Notes: a model not told the origin generated them from the letters alone. DNA of 64,000 bases from Dermacentor variabilis (GCF_050947875.1 NC_134573.1:70929315-70993314); one strand, 5' to 3'. Numbered from the stretch's first letter, positions 1 through 11,600 are shown. Program-made: numbers and translations.

Positions 1-749
1 TGGCAGCTAAGCACGCCCATCTCTGTTTCCGTCCCCTCAAAGTGGACATGGCTACGTTATTGCCGCAGACTTGCCGATATTAACGAGACTATTCTTTACT
101 GATGCGGAAGAAACAGTTCAATGTGCGTAATGTACTGATGAAAACAAAACAAATCGCGTTCGGCCCGTTCGGCTTGCTCCGCCGGCCAGCATTCTTGTTT
201 TGGAATCCCGCATTGTAACAGCGGCAACCGCCCGTTTGTTGACCTGTTGTTATCCTGCAGAAAATGCGGGATGAAAAACAATGTTTTCTTTTCGCATGAA
301 ATTTAACTCGTGTAATGATCGCACCCCTGAATTTGCGGCATTATTTGACAAAAAAGTGCGATCATTATCAAGTATCTATAGTAACTATATGTAAAGATTC
401 GGAACAGGCCTTTTATGTCAGTAAGATCGCATATTTCTTTTACAAAGACAGCATGAAGTAATGCATTTGTACCTTGCTCATGAGACCATGCTCTTGCATG
501 ATATTATATTGCATGGTAATATATTGCTACGGGATAGTATTTCCAATGACGAAGAGCCGAGCAGTAAGAAGACGACGACGACGTTTGGAAGCTAGCGCGG
601 GCTGTTGCCTCTTGGCCAACTGCGGCGTATTGCCTTGTAAATACACTTGTAAATAGCTTTCTGTCGGTGTCTTCCTACGTAACAATATTAATGAAATGCA
701 AGGCTCATCCATTAAAGCGCCGATTCTTTAAGTTCTTTTTTACCTGCAG
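1..749. other. No recognisable gene; upstream flank or intron of the MULE-like gene
   Basis: I see no protein family, RNA gene or repeat here. The segment ends in a pyrimidine-rich tract and an AG that precede the first recognisable exon of the MULE-like gene, so part of it is probably an intron whose 5' exons lie outside the window. Confidence 0.4.
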
Positions 750-934
750 GCTCTGGCAGCACTCATGACCGACAACTCCAGGGCGGAGAAGGATGCCCTA
801 TGTGACGTCTGGCCCTCAGCAACACAAGTGCTGTGCACCTTTCGTGTCCTCCAAGCTGAGTGGCACTGGCTTTTGGTTGCGCACAACAAATACCAAAAGA
901 TGACCGGTGGCACCTCATGGCAAGCTTTCAGGAG
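750..934 (+). pseudogene. MULE-like transposase exon (catalytic-core fragment)
   Basis: The exon reads through a stretch containing MTDNSRAEKDAL, VWP and CTFRVLQAEWHWL. This is the block around a catalytic aspartate (TD) and the later C/H-W region of Mutator-like (MULE) transposases and their SWIM-domain relatives. It is bounded by a polypyrimidine-AG acceptor just before 750 and an AG|GT donor at 934/935, so it looks like an internal exon. The next recognisable exon lies 2.7 kb downstream on the same strand. The phase does not join cleanly to that exon, so an indel or a missing exon is likely. Earlier exons are not in the window. The alternative is a domesticated host SWIM protein, but the breaks downstream argue for a dead copy. 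Confidence 0.6.
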
Positions 935-3628
935 GTAACGAAAATGCTTAAAGTGCTTACACTAAGCTTAAGAATGACAGAAAAACGAAATAACAGAAAT
1001 CAAGGTAAATATTAATAGAAACAGTTAAACAAAGCTGATGAGATGGTGTCACTACTTAGAAAAGTAGCAATAGCTTGCGACTGTTTTTACTATTAGGCTT
1101 CAATTTTTCTGTGGTGTTATGTAGCGTTCCGTCCGAGTACTGTTTATTAGGACAATTGCCGTAGACATCCACTAAAAAGAACCTGTGATAATGGTCAGCA
1201 AATACAGCATGCAACAAGCTTCGCAGAGCGCTGCTACTGTTCTACATGCTTACCAACACTGCTTCAGCACTTCAAGCGGTGGGCTAAAGGGTTTCAAGTA
1301 AGGATCATGCATTTGCTAGATAAAAATATGCACTGCAACTCAGGTTCCAGAAAACGAAAACTGTACAAACTGATGCAGTTTATGTTATTTCAGGAGTTCT
1401 TACTGCATGTGTAAATCGGAGATGCATGGTATCGGCAGTTTATAAGAGAAGCAATTGAAACGTGATGCAACAAACTATTACTGTAAACCCCGGGTTAAGG
1501 CAGAGGTGCATTATGAAAAGGGCACTTGCTACACGATAAAAGCGAACAACATACACAGATAAAAGTGATGAAATATGAAGCTATGCTGATACTGCTATCG
1601 CCCTTCTCAGCTGCGAATTGTCACCCTGGCTGCAGCTTAAGCCAACGTCGGAGTGTAGGTGAATGGCCCAAGATATGGACAATTTCTGACCGATGGAGGC
1701 ATCAGCTGGAAGCTGGAGAAAGAGGCGCTACACGACTGATCTTTGGCTAAGCTTGTTCCGAGCCACCGATGAGGCAAGATTGCAACTTTATAGTCAGAGC
1801 AAATGTAGACATCATCTCGTAACCTGGATTGGAAAAAAAGAATGGGTGCGGCGTATCAGGTCAGAATGACCTTGGTTGTCTTTTTCACTTGCCCTACTAC
1901 ACAGGAGCATGTTGGTGACATTACACCACACAAGAGAACAATTTACAGATTGATGTTGATTGAATACAAGCGACAGAGGACATATGCAAGCACAAAACAA
2001 AGCGGGATAGTGTAAAGAGCAAGGAGGTTACATAAGGCGAGGAATAAAGCTAGTTAGCATATGTTCATGTTAAGCTTCAACGCTAGGTTCTTCACGCCAA
2101 GACAATCACGAAATGAAGAAAAGAAAATGACTAAGGGAAAAAATGACGCAGACTAGTAACAATCTTTACCTTTGGACAATACATATACACAAGGTGCGCT
2201 AAAACATAATGCAACTTAGCTCGTAACTGAGTTCAGTAACGTGGAAAGTTGGGCTAGTTGGTGATTAATCATCATACCTTGCTGGTGAAGCAGCGCACTG
2301 ACACGGAGACAGTGAAGAAACGCAAGAAAAGACGAGTGTCGTCTTTTCTCGTGTGTCTTTACTGTGTCCGTGTCAGTGCGCTGCTTCCCCAGCAAGGTAT
2401 GATGACGTAACTGAGTAAGTTGAAGACTTATCACACTTGTGGGCGCCTGGGTACATCGTCTTCAAGAAACACGCAATATGTATGTAACGATATTTGCTTT
2501 AAAAGCAATCTTCTTTCCAAAACCACGTGCTTTCAGAGCTGCCCCATCTACTCAGTATATGGCAGTACTGGAAAGCCTGTGAGTCAGTCATTTGGTCTAT
2601 CGTGAGCTAGAGGATGCTGTCCACGGTCCAGAAATGCGATTTCACTGAATTGATTTGCAACTTGCGGTGAAAAAGTATACATATTTCATATATGTATTTT
2701 CTCCAAAAGTTGTAAATGCTCAGATCAGATAATCAGATCAGCGACGACTTGATTCCATAGTCGCCACTGATTTTATTATTTTTGGTGTCAGAAACTGCAC
2801 CACAGAAAGTGCCACATCACATGGGACACTGTCATGCTGCAGCATCAAAGCTTGGCAATCACTGGCCACATGTGAAGTACATTGTTTTGAAGTCATCAAA
2901 GAACGTCACAGGTAAAAAACTGATTCATTGATTAGTCTGGAGGCGTAAAATTCTTCTATATCTGTAGTGCCATTCGGTCCCAAAATAGAGAAAAGCTTCA
3001 ATTTGACCTTCGCTTTACTCATTTGTGCTTTCTAGAGCTGCAGTAAAGCTTCAGTGCTGCGACTGCTAAGTCTGGAATTTTTTATCAGGGTCTTATTCTA
3101 AAATGCACGGATTTATTCCCTTTGATGTCAGTTATGAGTAATCTCTGGCCATTCTGAATGCGAAAAAGCAATGCCAAACACAGTTCTTTAATGCTAGCAC
3201 AGTGATTAATTCACTGTGCGAGTGAGTGCCATTTCTCATGGCAATTTTTTTCATTCTTTAATGGTAATATCATGCTAGCTAGCTATGTTACTATTGCATA
3301 ATACACATAGTGAAGGACAAGTTTTCACGACACTTATTTGAAACAATTCTAACAAATAAAAAATGCAATCATTATGATGCGTGACATTTGCCACAAATTG
3401 ACAGCCACTGTATAATGGAGTTATTCAACCAAAACGAAAGAAGTAACATTCATAGACTTAGTACACAATGTGCAGCAATAACTTGGCCTAACTTATTTCT
3501 TGCATACTAAAATTTCTGGCAAGAATGGGCTCTTTAAAATTCCCTATCAACCATATGAAAAACACCACTAGAGGAGAATGAGGATGTTGAAAACGAACTG
3601 ATACACATCGATGTTTCATATGCTTCAG
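935..3628 (+). other. Probable intron of the MULE-like gene
   Basis: This is AT-rich DNA without a supportable coding region, lying between a GT donor and an AG acceptor that bracket two matching exons. It holds one hairpin element, listed separately at 2,270-2,404. Confidence 0.45.
2270..2404. mobile_element. Hairpin (foldback) MITE
   Basis: The segment is an almost perfect palindrome. The arm beginning CATCATACCTTGCTGG and running through the CAGCGCACTGACACGG block is repeated in reverse complement up to 2,404, with almost no spacer around 2,336. A transcript would fold into one long hairpin. It has no coding capacity. It lies inside the probable intron of the MULE-like gene. I could not define a clear target-site duplication. 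Confidence 0.75.
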
Positions 3629-4314
3629 GTCCTTCACGCAAAAGATGAAGGTGAACTTCAGGCAGCCAAAGCGTACCTACATGCCCTGCCTGGTCCATGC
3701 TACGTCCAAGAGTTCAGGCATTCCTTCAACGTGAACATAAGTGGGTGCTTTTGTACCGTGCTGGGATTGTCACACGAGGACAGAATACTAACAACTATTC
3801 TGAGGCATCTGTCCGAATCCTCAAGGATGTCATTCTCAGCCGGACCAAAGCTTACAACGCAGTAGCCCTAATTGAATTTGTAATGAATAATTGGAGAAAA
3901 TATTTTGAAACGCGGCTGCTGCGTCATGTAAATTATCGTGAATAATCACACAAAATTGATTTCCAGCACCTCCTCCAAAAAGGCACGAAATCCACCAGAA
4001 TTCATAGTCCAAGTTGAATAGAATGTTTCCAATGTGCCCAACTCTTTGGGTAATGGGACGTATGAGGTAAGGACTGATATAGGAGTCTGCAGCTGCTGGA
4101 AGCTCCAGGAGATTGCAGAGAGCTGGCTCAACTGGCACTTCGGCATCGGTGCCCCCCACAGCAATTTTTCATGCCATTTACTGCTCAGAAAGATGACATG
4201 GCACTTTCTTTTTCTCCTGGGGCCAGTGAGCCAGCTGCACAAGAAAGTGCCAACTGCACTGAGCCACTGTGCATTCCACAAGAGCCACATGCTGGCTCCA
4301 GCCTACAGCCCGAG
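3629..4314 (+). pseudogene. MULE/SWIM-like transposase, large exon with frameshifts
   Basis: This exon starts after an AG acceptor (TATGCTTCAG) and ends at a GT donor (4,315). It encodes VLHAKDEGELQAAKAYL, then in another frame the family block TRGQNTNNYSEAS and RILKDVILSRTKAYN. Still further on comes a SWIM-like motif (TYEVRTDIGVCSC near 4,056-4,100), the CxC half of the CxCxnCxH zinc-binding module found C-terminal to MULE transposase cores. Frameshifts lie near 3,705-3,720 and near 4,165-4,175, and a stop lies between the two conserved blocks. It belongs with the exons at 750-934 and 4,879-5,231. Confidence 0.65.
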
Positions 4315-4520
4315 GTGTGTTACATTCGATGTTTTAGCACGCTGATAACCTGATACAGAAGCCATGTTTTCTTTCATGTTTAGTCTTTTCAATGTCAGTT
4401 TTCTCATGCTCCCCACCAGTGCATAGCTGTTGATGCAAGATTACTTTTCTGCATTTACAGATGAAAGCTCGTTGACTGGACAGAAATGATTAAATGAGTA
4501 CCTTTACCTGTAGTGTCTTT

Positions 4521-4577
4521 CACTCACACACACACACACGCACACACACACGCACACACACACACACACACACACAG
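4521..4577. repeat. (CA)n microsatellite, imperfect
   Basis: This is a run of CA dinucleotides with interspersed CG units. It lies in the intron between two exons of the MULE-like pseudogene. The apparent HTHTHT reading frames across it are artefacts. Confidence 0.95.
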
Positions 4578-4878
4578 ACATATTTACGAGTGTATGCATG
4601 CAAGGAGGGCCTCATTCCAGGCTGTTTGCCACCAATACTCAAGTATAATTTATTGGGCGAGTTCCAAGCATCTGCTCTCTAATATCTGCAACAACTTAGG
4701 GCACATACAAAACAAATTAAATTTGCTATCATGACAAATTCCTGGGCACGCTATCTTATACAAAGGCAAGACGCGTTCTTGCTTATGAGTGTCCACATAT
4801 TTAAGAACACCGCAAATTCACAGCTAGCAGGTTCGTGCTAGAATGGATGGACAATAGCTGACAAAAGGTCCTTTGCAG

Positions 4879-5231
4879 GACCTGGCCGAACAGTACGAGC
4901 GCTCATCATTCAACAAGAGCCTGCAGCACATCTACACAGCAGCTGCAAGGAACTCTGCTAATGCTGCACTCCTGCACTCTGTTGTGCATATTTGGCACTT
5001 GTGAGGGTGATCCAATCCATTCACGAATTCCTGATAAGATTGAAGGTTTCTGCTGTGGCAATAAAGAGGCATGGCAAAAAAATTAAAGTGCAGCCAACAA
5101 GCCTTGCACGGCGTCGACCTCGCTTGCCAAGGGTTTCAAGACGGATCGCAGCTGGACGACCCGAAAAACAGCGAGTACATGCCCTAAGCAGAAACATAAA
5201 GGACAATGTGCCAGGAGCAAAATGCCATTAG
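4879..5231 (+). pseudogene. MULE/SWIM-like transposase, C-terminal exon
   Basis: The exon follows the acceptor CTTTGCAG and opens with DLAEQYERSSFNKS. After a stop and frame change near 4,990-5,000 it continues with KKIKVQPTSLARRRPR and AAGRPEKQR, and ends at a TAG at 5,229-5,231. A basic tail with an 'IQVQPT..RR' core followed by 'GRP.K' is typical of the C-terminus of SWIM/MULE-derived proteins. Together with the two upstream exons this gives a gene-like exon order, but with several breaks, so I call it a pseudogene. Downstream an AATAAA-like signal near 5,440 could serve it, or could belong to the adjoining retroelement. Confidence 0.55.
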
Positions 5232-5524
5232 AGCAACGGCAAAATGTGGTTGGCAATTTGTGCCCATTGCTGTGTCGGTATCTGGAATGCGCATGTGCAT
5301 TTACCTCTGTTAGATGATGAAATGATAGCGATGTCACCATGTTGTGCACGCATAAGTGTATCTTCGCGTGCATATATTCTTGTTCATGTACTGTAATCTT
5401 GTAGATGGTTGCTTTCATGCTGCCAGTATGCAGCACGGACAATAAAGCAGTTTCTTGAAGTCTACGTCTCTCTCTGCGGGTACGACAAACAGGCAATGAG
5501 GGTGCGCTCGAACAAGTACTGAAG

Positions 5525-6548
5525 ATGGCAACGGTGGTCGGCAAGCTACCGGAATTTGTTCCCAACAGCGAAAGCTTGGACGTCTTCGTCCAACGCTTCG
5601 TACACTGACTTACAAGAAAGTCGTGTTGACGCTGCGGAAGCACTACTCGCCAAAGCGTTCAATAGTGAGCGCAAGATACCACTTTAATGAAAGGAAGCAA
5701 GCACTTCAAGAAAGTATCACAAACTTTGTGGTCCAGCTCAAGAAACTGGCAGCCTCAAGCGAGTTCGGCTGCTTCCTGGAACAAGAACTTTGGGACTGCC
5801 TCATAGCCGGTCTTTATCCCGAGGCCGCACGTTGTTGGTTGCTGGCCATGACTGACACAGAGCTCACCTGGGACTGTGTTTGCAACATCGCTACTGCCAT
5901 GGAGATGGCAGCGCGAGATGCATTGGAAATGGTTGCGAAAAACAGCACTGAACAGTCATACAGCAGCAGCGAATTCCACTGGCAGAGGAACTCGTCGACG
6001 TTGCGACCGGGTTCAGAAGCAGGGGCTTGCAGCAACCATGGCCCTGAAAAGCCGACACCCAAGGACTTCGACGCAAAGGGCTAAGTCAATTTGTCATCGA
6101 TGTGGGAGGGGGCACGCGCCTGTAAGCTGTCCGTTCTTGAACAGCACTTGTTATAAATGTCAAGAGAAAGGCCATCTCGCGAAAATGCGCAAAACGAGAG
6201 TGGTACACCAATTGGAGCCGAAACGATTGGATAGAGAGTTGCTTAAACTTTGTCACACCGATAACCGTTCGGGCAGTCCTGGCATTGTAATAAATGTATT
6301 GTTAAACGGGAGAGGTACCCATGGAACTAAACAAAGGAGCAGCAGTTTCTGTAACGTTGGAGGCAGAGTGTGCGAAGCATTTACCAAGTGCTAATCTCAG
6401 GCAAGCTGATATCAAACATGACACGCCGGTTGATACCGAAGGAATCACTGATGTTGAAGTGAGTTGCTATGAGAAGTGTTTTCATTTGCCTCTAGTAATT
6501 GCTAAAGAGACTGAAGGAGTGAGAGTGCCTACACTTGCTGTGACATAG
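5525..6548 (+). pseudogene. Ty3/gypsy-type gag plus protease remnant
   Basis: The region starts with an ATG-led frame (VGKLPEFVPNSESLDVF), the usual opening of arthropod gypsy gag. It shifts frame near 5,605-5,625 into a capsid-like stretch with ARYHFNERKQ. It then shifts again near 6,080 into two zinc knuckles (CHRCGRGHAPVSC and CYKCQEKGHLAKM, the last Cys replaced). Near 6,320 a protease-like segment reads MELNKGAAVSV, where the active-site D(T/S)GA has become NKGA. The frame stops at 6,546-6,548 and no reverse transcriptase follows. Without an active-site Asp and with several shifts it is dead. It lies just upstream of the viral insert. Confidence 0.75.
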
Positions 6549-7033
6549 TTACTAGCGCGAACAAGACTAACGAAAAAAAAGGTTGGGTTGGGTTAAGACT
6601 GTATAAACGGTCATACAGTAGCTACTGAGTCATCACGGTGGGTCAGAATAACCATACACAGTTGTGGCTGAAGCAATTATTCTGGTGGCATGCATTTTTT
6701 TATGTTGAGAGAAGTAATTTAGTTGCAGCTCAATCTATACGTTCATGTGTCACGTGCCTGATAGATAAAAATATATGTCACTGCGTAGTTCATGTTGGCG
6801 CTCTTGACTTATAAAGAGCAAAATGTCACATTCACCTAGCTACTGTTTGTGATCTGTGTCGTTTGATGTCTAAAAGCAGTACTGGGACTATAAGGGATGC
6901 ATGATCACCAAAATTGCCCACATGCTGCATTGTTCATTGCCACAACTCTAAGGTGATTGAGATGAAGCATCATTAGGGGTTGCTTTTGAGCACGTCTTGG
7001 TACAATCACTTGCGAACCCCATATTAAGTAACC
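6549..7033. other. Non-coding spacer between gypsy remnant and SINE
   Basis: I recognise no family here. Part of the right half may be the 3' body of the SINE that follows, because the sequence changes gradually rather than at a clear border. Confidence 0.3.
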
Positions 7034-7182
7034 TTTAATAAAGGGAAAATCAGACATCCTCCCGTTCGTAGCAATTTCTACAAAGGAAAGCCATACGGGT
7101 TTCTCGAAAGGAAGCTTCATAATTGAAGAAAAATTCGTCCTGGTCAGGGACTCGAAGCAGGGACCACCGCCTTTCCGGGTCA
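7034..7182 (-). mobile_element. tRNA-derived SINE, 5'-truncated, abutting viral sequence
   Basis: Read on the minus strand, the segment contains a tRNA-like B box (CTTCGAGTCCC near 7,150-7,160), preceded by GACCCGGAAAGGCGGTGG and followed by the tRNA-unrelated body. The body's last about 50 bases recur at 27,252-27,303, which confirms a dispersed family. The A-box half of the head is missing: recognisable SINE ends at 7,182 and the next base starts the P-like viral reading frame. A reading frame that appears to run from 7,123 into P is therefore a chimera of reverse-strand SINE and virus, not the natural P start. Confidence 0.7.
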
Positions 7183-7847
7183 AGGCTCCCCACTCCTGAA
7201 GGGAAGGTGCCCGTAGTGATTCCCATTGATCTAAAAGATACCATTGACTTGTACCTGGGAGTGATCAAGAAAACCGCCTCTGCCTTTGGACTGTCGCCCC
7301 CTGATGTGGAATACAATGCCAAAACCAGGATGTTGACACTTATACCCCTGCAAGAGGAGGAACAGGATGCATCCCCCGCAGTGTTGGGAAAATTTGTAAA
7401 AGAAGTGGTCAAAGACAGTGAAGAATCAGAGAGTGAGGTTGGTCCTCCCATCGAAAGACGACAAGCCAAGCAAGCAGTCAAACCACCCCTCAACAGGACC
7501 GACAGACAACCGCACACAGCCCCGCACGCTCTGAAAGCGCTCCTTCTCCCCACAGCAGACCTGGAGCGGGTCAAGCTCTGACAGAAAAGGAACTGATCAA
7601 GCTACTTCCTCCCACAGGTGTGCCAGGTCCCGTGTCCAAAGTGGTAACACTGGACATATTGTCTTTTTACAAACCGTCAGACATAATGTGACATCTCTTG
7701 TCGTCATCCAAAATGGTTCTGTTCCTACAATTGGGGGACGCAGCTTCACGACAGGGTTTGGTGTACACCGCAATGGAGCTGACTTCCATTCTGGCGAACA
7801 CTGACATCACTTTCATGTCACAAATCATGGAGCTTCTCAAGAAGTAA
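7183..7847 (+). pseudogene. Rhabdovirus P-like (phosphoprotein) fragment
   Basis: The first open stretch, 7,183-7,581, encodes a moderately acidic segment with SEESESEVGPP followed by a proline/lysine-rich part. After a stop and frame changes the sequence continues to a short ATG-led frame at 7,712-7,847 that ends in SQIMELLKK. I assign P from its position before the M-position gene and L, its acidic low-complexity composition, and the viral termination signal that follows 40 bases after the stop. P proteins diverge too fast for motif recognition. The natural start is absent because a SINE abuts at 7,182. The alternative is another accessory viral gene; a structural comparison with tick rhabdovirus P proteins would decide. 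Confidence 0.6.
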
Positions 7848-7886
7848 AAACTCTTCTAGTGTTTCTCATCCCACTTCCACAGGATG

Positions 7887-7898
7887 ATGAAAAAAACT
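7887..7898 (+). promoter_or_regulatory. Viral gene junction 1: ATG-A7-CT, then AACTC
   Basis: The sequence GATGAAAAAAACTAACTC matches the layout of vesiculovirus gene junctions: a termination/polyadenylation signal ending in seven A, a CT intergenic dinucleotide, then a transcription start beginning AAC. It lies 40 bases after the P-like stop and 48 bases before the ATG of the next gene. This is viral transcription signalling, now fossil. Confidence 0.85.
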
Positions 7899-7945
7899 AA
7901 CTCGAATATATAAGATCCTCAGGAACTTCCAACCCGCTGTAGAAA

Positions 7946-8455
7946 ATGACTGCGCAGAACGCAACACCTCCTGGAACTTCTTATATCGACATTATTTGTC
8001 GATTGTATATTACAAGCCCCTACTCCCTTGTGTCAAAAGACCAGCTCGCACCCTTAGCCAACAATCTTCCCCTGCTGCTGTCGCCGTCCAACAGATTGTA
8101 CAAACCCACACTCCGCGGAACCCTAGGGGCCTCCCACCACATCAGCCACTCCAAAGTTTACTCCAAAGCGAAAAGGGAGTGGATTGCAGAGTACGGGCAT
8201 AGAAAAAGGCAATTGGAGATCAAGAGTGAATCAGAGATGGACTCATCCCACTTCGAAACTTGTGGTTCCCGCAGCTGCAGCGTTGGAGGACATCCAGTGG
8301 AGGTTTGCCTGATAACTACCTACTTTCAATCCTGTATCCGGATGAGACTTACAAAGGAATCCAGGAAACTTGGAAAGACCTCCTACAGATATGGGATGCA
8401 TTGTTGGTTCCGGTCAGTCTCGACGGCCGCCTCCGCGAGCACGTCTCCATCTTAA
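7946..8455 (+). pseudogene. Gene in the M (matrix) position of the viral insert
   Basis: An ATG at 7,946 opens a frame 48 bases after the viral start signal. The open frame runs to 8,455 but probably follows a shifted frame after about 8,240, because other frames in 8,260-8,480 encode a more protein-like stretch (YPDETYKGIQETWKDLL). The transcription unit between the two junctions is about 620 bases, the size of a small rhabdovirus M gene. I recognise no specific M motif, so the call rests on position and size. Confidence 0.5.
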
Positions 8456-8517
8456 TTTCATGCGTGTTTGTGTGTTAATTTTTAATGTAATAATCCCACG
8501 ACGGGAATTCACTGTGC

Positions 8518-8529
8518 ATGAAAAAAACT
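8518..8529 (+). promoter_or_regulatory. Viral gene junction 2: ATG-A7-CT, before L
   Basis: The sequence GCATGAAAAAAACTCCATCC repeats the first junction: ATG, seven A and CT. The start side differs (CCATCC rather than AACTC), by natural variation or by decay. The L ATG follows about 140 bases later. It marks the end of the M-position gene. Confidence 0.8.
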
Positions 8530-8666
8530 CCATCCTGTTAGGGAACAAACCGGTAACCCAAATCCTCGCAACCAGCCAACGCAGTGCCGCACCATGCTCC
8601 TCGGCCACCATCATGCGTCTTCCAAGTGTAATGTGCGCGCCGTGTGTATGTTTTAGTGCTCTAACA

Positions 8667-11600
8667 ATGGCAGGCTTTTTTGATAAGTCTGGTGTTTATG
8701 AGTGCCCCGACGACGACATTTTGGAATGGGACTTTGACCATCAAGACGCCGACCAGGACTTGTTAGAAGGAGACGAGTACACCTTCAAGACTGAAGACTA
8801 TGAAAAATAACTATGATGAGATAGTCACTGTGGATTACAACCTAAGTGCGCCCTTGATTTCAGACGAGGTGGATGCCGCCCTGACTGGTCTTAAATCTGG
8901 TGATCCTCTACCTAGTCGGTTCAAGTCAAAATGGGAGACCATTCAAGCAGTAACACTACTTCCAAGCATATCCTTGCATTGGGGGCTCTTCCTGTCCTCT
9001 ACTCAGTTCCACAACTGGGTAGGGAAGACGCTGTACTCAAGTCCAATAATTCCCCACAGTCTGATGCAAGTTATGACCGGAGCGGCCATGTGTTGGGATC
9101 CCTGTTGTGAGGTCCTAACAACCTTCATAAAGAACTGGGCCAAGATCGAGATTCCTAATTATCACTTGCTCAAGAAGTTCTCCTGCTTGCGAGATCCGGA
9201 ACTAGTTGGGGTGTCTGAGCGCATCTATCATGACCTTGAAATGTTCTGGACTTTCCACAAAATCACACTGATGATGAACAGCTCACATCCCAGAGAACGG
9301 ACCAACCTGCTAACCCAAAACCCTACCAACCTTGGGTGGCACGTCAAAGAGCGAGAGAGGGGGGCTCCTTCATCTCTATCAGAGAGGCCCCTTTCCTAGG
9401 AAAATTGTACTGTGCCCCCGGTTACGGCGCATTGCCTCAACAAAAGGTTCTGATGGATCGAAACATGGTTTTGATGGTCAAGGACCTGTATGCTGCTAGG
9501 GCGTGTTCCAAGCTGGCCTTACTAGGAGGATGGATGACTTTATAATGAAGAGATGGTTGATAGAACTAGACAAATTCTACCACGAAGGAGACCGGTTGAT
9601 GTCATTGTTTGGTAATCAGTTTTATGGAGCCGTCAAGTTGATTGAGCGCCATGCTAACCACCGAATAATCCACCTGTGTCAGGCATATCGGCCACAGAAT
9701 CGTGTGTCCACCGAATTTGACACTGAATTTGAGTAGCTTTTGACAGAGTCCCGCAACACTCTTACAGAGACAGGGATCCAGTGTTCACGGTGGTTTGAGA
9801 AAATTTTGAACCAAAAGGACCCAGAAACTTCTTTTGTTCTACGACGCTTTCCGACATTGGGGCCACCCGTTCTTACATACAAGGAGGGTCTCCGAAAGTT
9901 TTAAGAGCGGGTCCAGGAACAAGAAGGCATCGATGTGGCATATGCTGAAATCTTGGCTAGTGACCTTGCTCTTCTTGTACTAAAAACTCAATTAGATCAG
10001 CGGCGCAAATTTTTCCTGGACAAAACATTGCTCCCAGAAACCCATCCCTTGTATTATCACGTGGACATGAATCCGTGGCCTGCTTTATCAGAGATTGAGG
10101 ATATGGGAAATGTTTGGCATAAACTGCCTCTGCTACAATGCTTTCCCATTCCGGAGTTTGTTGATCCCAGTCGGTTGTACTTTGACAAAAGTCATTCCGT
10201 CTCTAGAACAGAATTCATTGAACATTTGGGGCATCACGAAACTGAGGCATTAAAAAGCCATCATGTCCTCAAGACCGCCCTGCAAACCGAAATGATTAAT
10301 GTACAGGAGTTTTTGAAAACGGTCAACGACTATGGACTCCCAGAGGATCCACTTATTATTGGACTTAGAGCAAAAGAGAGAGAGGTCAAGTTAGAGGGTC
10401 GCTTTTTTGCCCTGATGTCCTGGAAACTTCGACACTACCTTGTACTGACCGAGCAACTTATCAAACAAAGCTATCTTTCACTATTCAAGGGTTTGGCAAT
10501 GGCCGATGATTATGTGACTGTTCTTCAAAAGTTGTTGACATCATCTGGACAAGGGTTGTCTACTTGCAAAAGGATCAACTACTATAATCATCTTATTAGA
10601 GCTCCTGGAAAATCACCAAGGAATCGTAAGCAATGGCCCAGTTTTTCGTGTCATGGGACAGTTCTACGGACTTCCAAATGTTTTCTACAGAACCCACGAG
10701 TTCTTTCAATCATCCTGGGTATATTATGCTGAACGTGTGTATATACTGGACATCAGGGACGACGGAGTTACTTTTTGCCCTGAGAACCTGTATTTCTGGA
10801 ACGGGCAAGCGGGAGGCCTGGAAGGGTTACGCCAAAAAGGATGGACATTGGTCAACCTTCTGGTGATACTACGCGAGTCAAGAGTGAGCAACACGAAAGT
10901 GACTGTGTTGGCTCAAGGTGACAACCAGGTCATTAACACTACGTATCTTCTGCCCGAGACAAACACTGAAGAGGAACTGACTCGAAGCCTGGAACAAGTT
11001 TATCAAAATAACTCCGCTATTATGCGTGGCATCCACTCTGGCATACAAAAACTAGGACTCAAACTAAACAGGGAATAGACAATGCAAACATCTGAGCACC
11101 TGAAGTATGGCAACATGACGGTGCTACGAGGACAGTTTTATCCTCTAGAAACCAAAAGGTAGTCTAGAACCACATGCGTGACAAATGATCAGCTCCCCTC
11201 TTTCGGCAACATCATGTCATCTGTTGGAACCAATGCTCTTACAGTGGCCCAGTCAAGTCTATCCATCGTCTCTGCTTGTATCAACTATGTCTTTTTTAGT
11301 CTTTTCTGTAGTGCAATTTTCGTTTGTCATAACCCGTTATTTTAAGTGCCACAGGACAGCTAAGTCAAAAACAATGGGAACTTTTTTACTTGAGATCAGT
11401 CTACCTCGATCCGTCTTTGGGAGGTATCTCAGGCATGGCCCTCACCAAATTTTTGGTTCGTCAGTTTCGAGACCCAGTGACGGAGTTCCTATGTTTTTGG
11501 CTGTTCCTGTACAAAACTGCCAAATTCCCTCTTATAAAGAAACTAGCCTTAACCTCTGGCAACCCAAGAATTAAAAGATACGAGGATCCAGACTTCCGGA

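Noticed and set aside
5083..5643. 186-residue minus-strand frame
   Set aside because: It runs antisense across the MULE C-terminal exon and the gypsy gag start and has no domain.
7123..7182. N-terminal extension of the P-like frame
   Set aside because: These codons are the reverse strand of a tRNA-derived SINE, and the frame has no ATG there (it opens at TTG).
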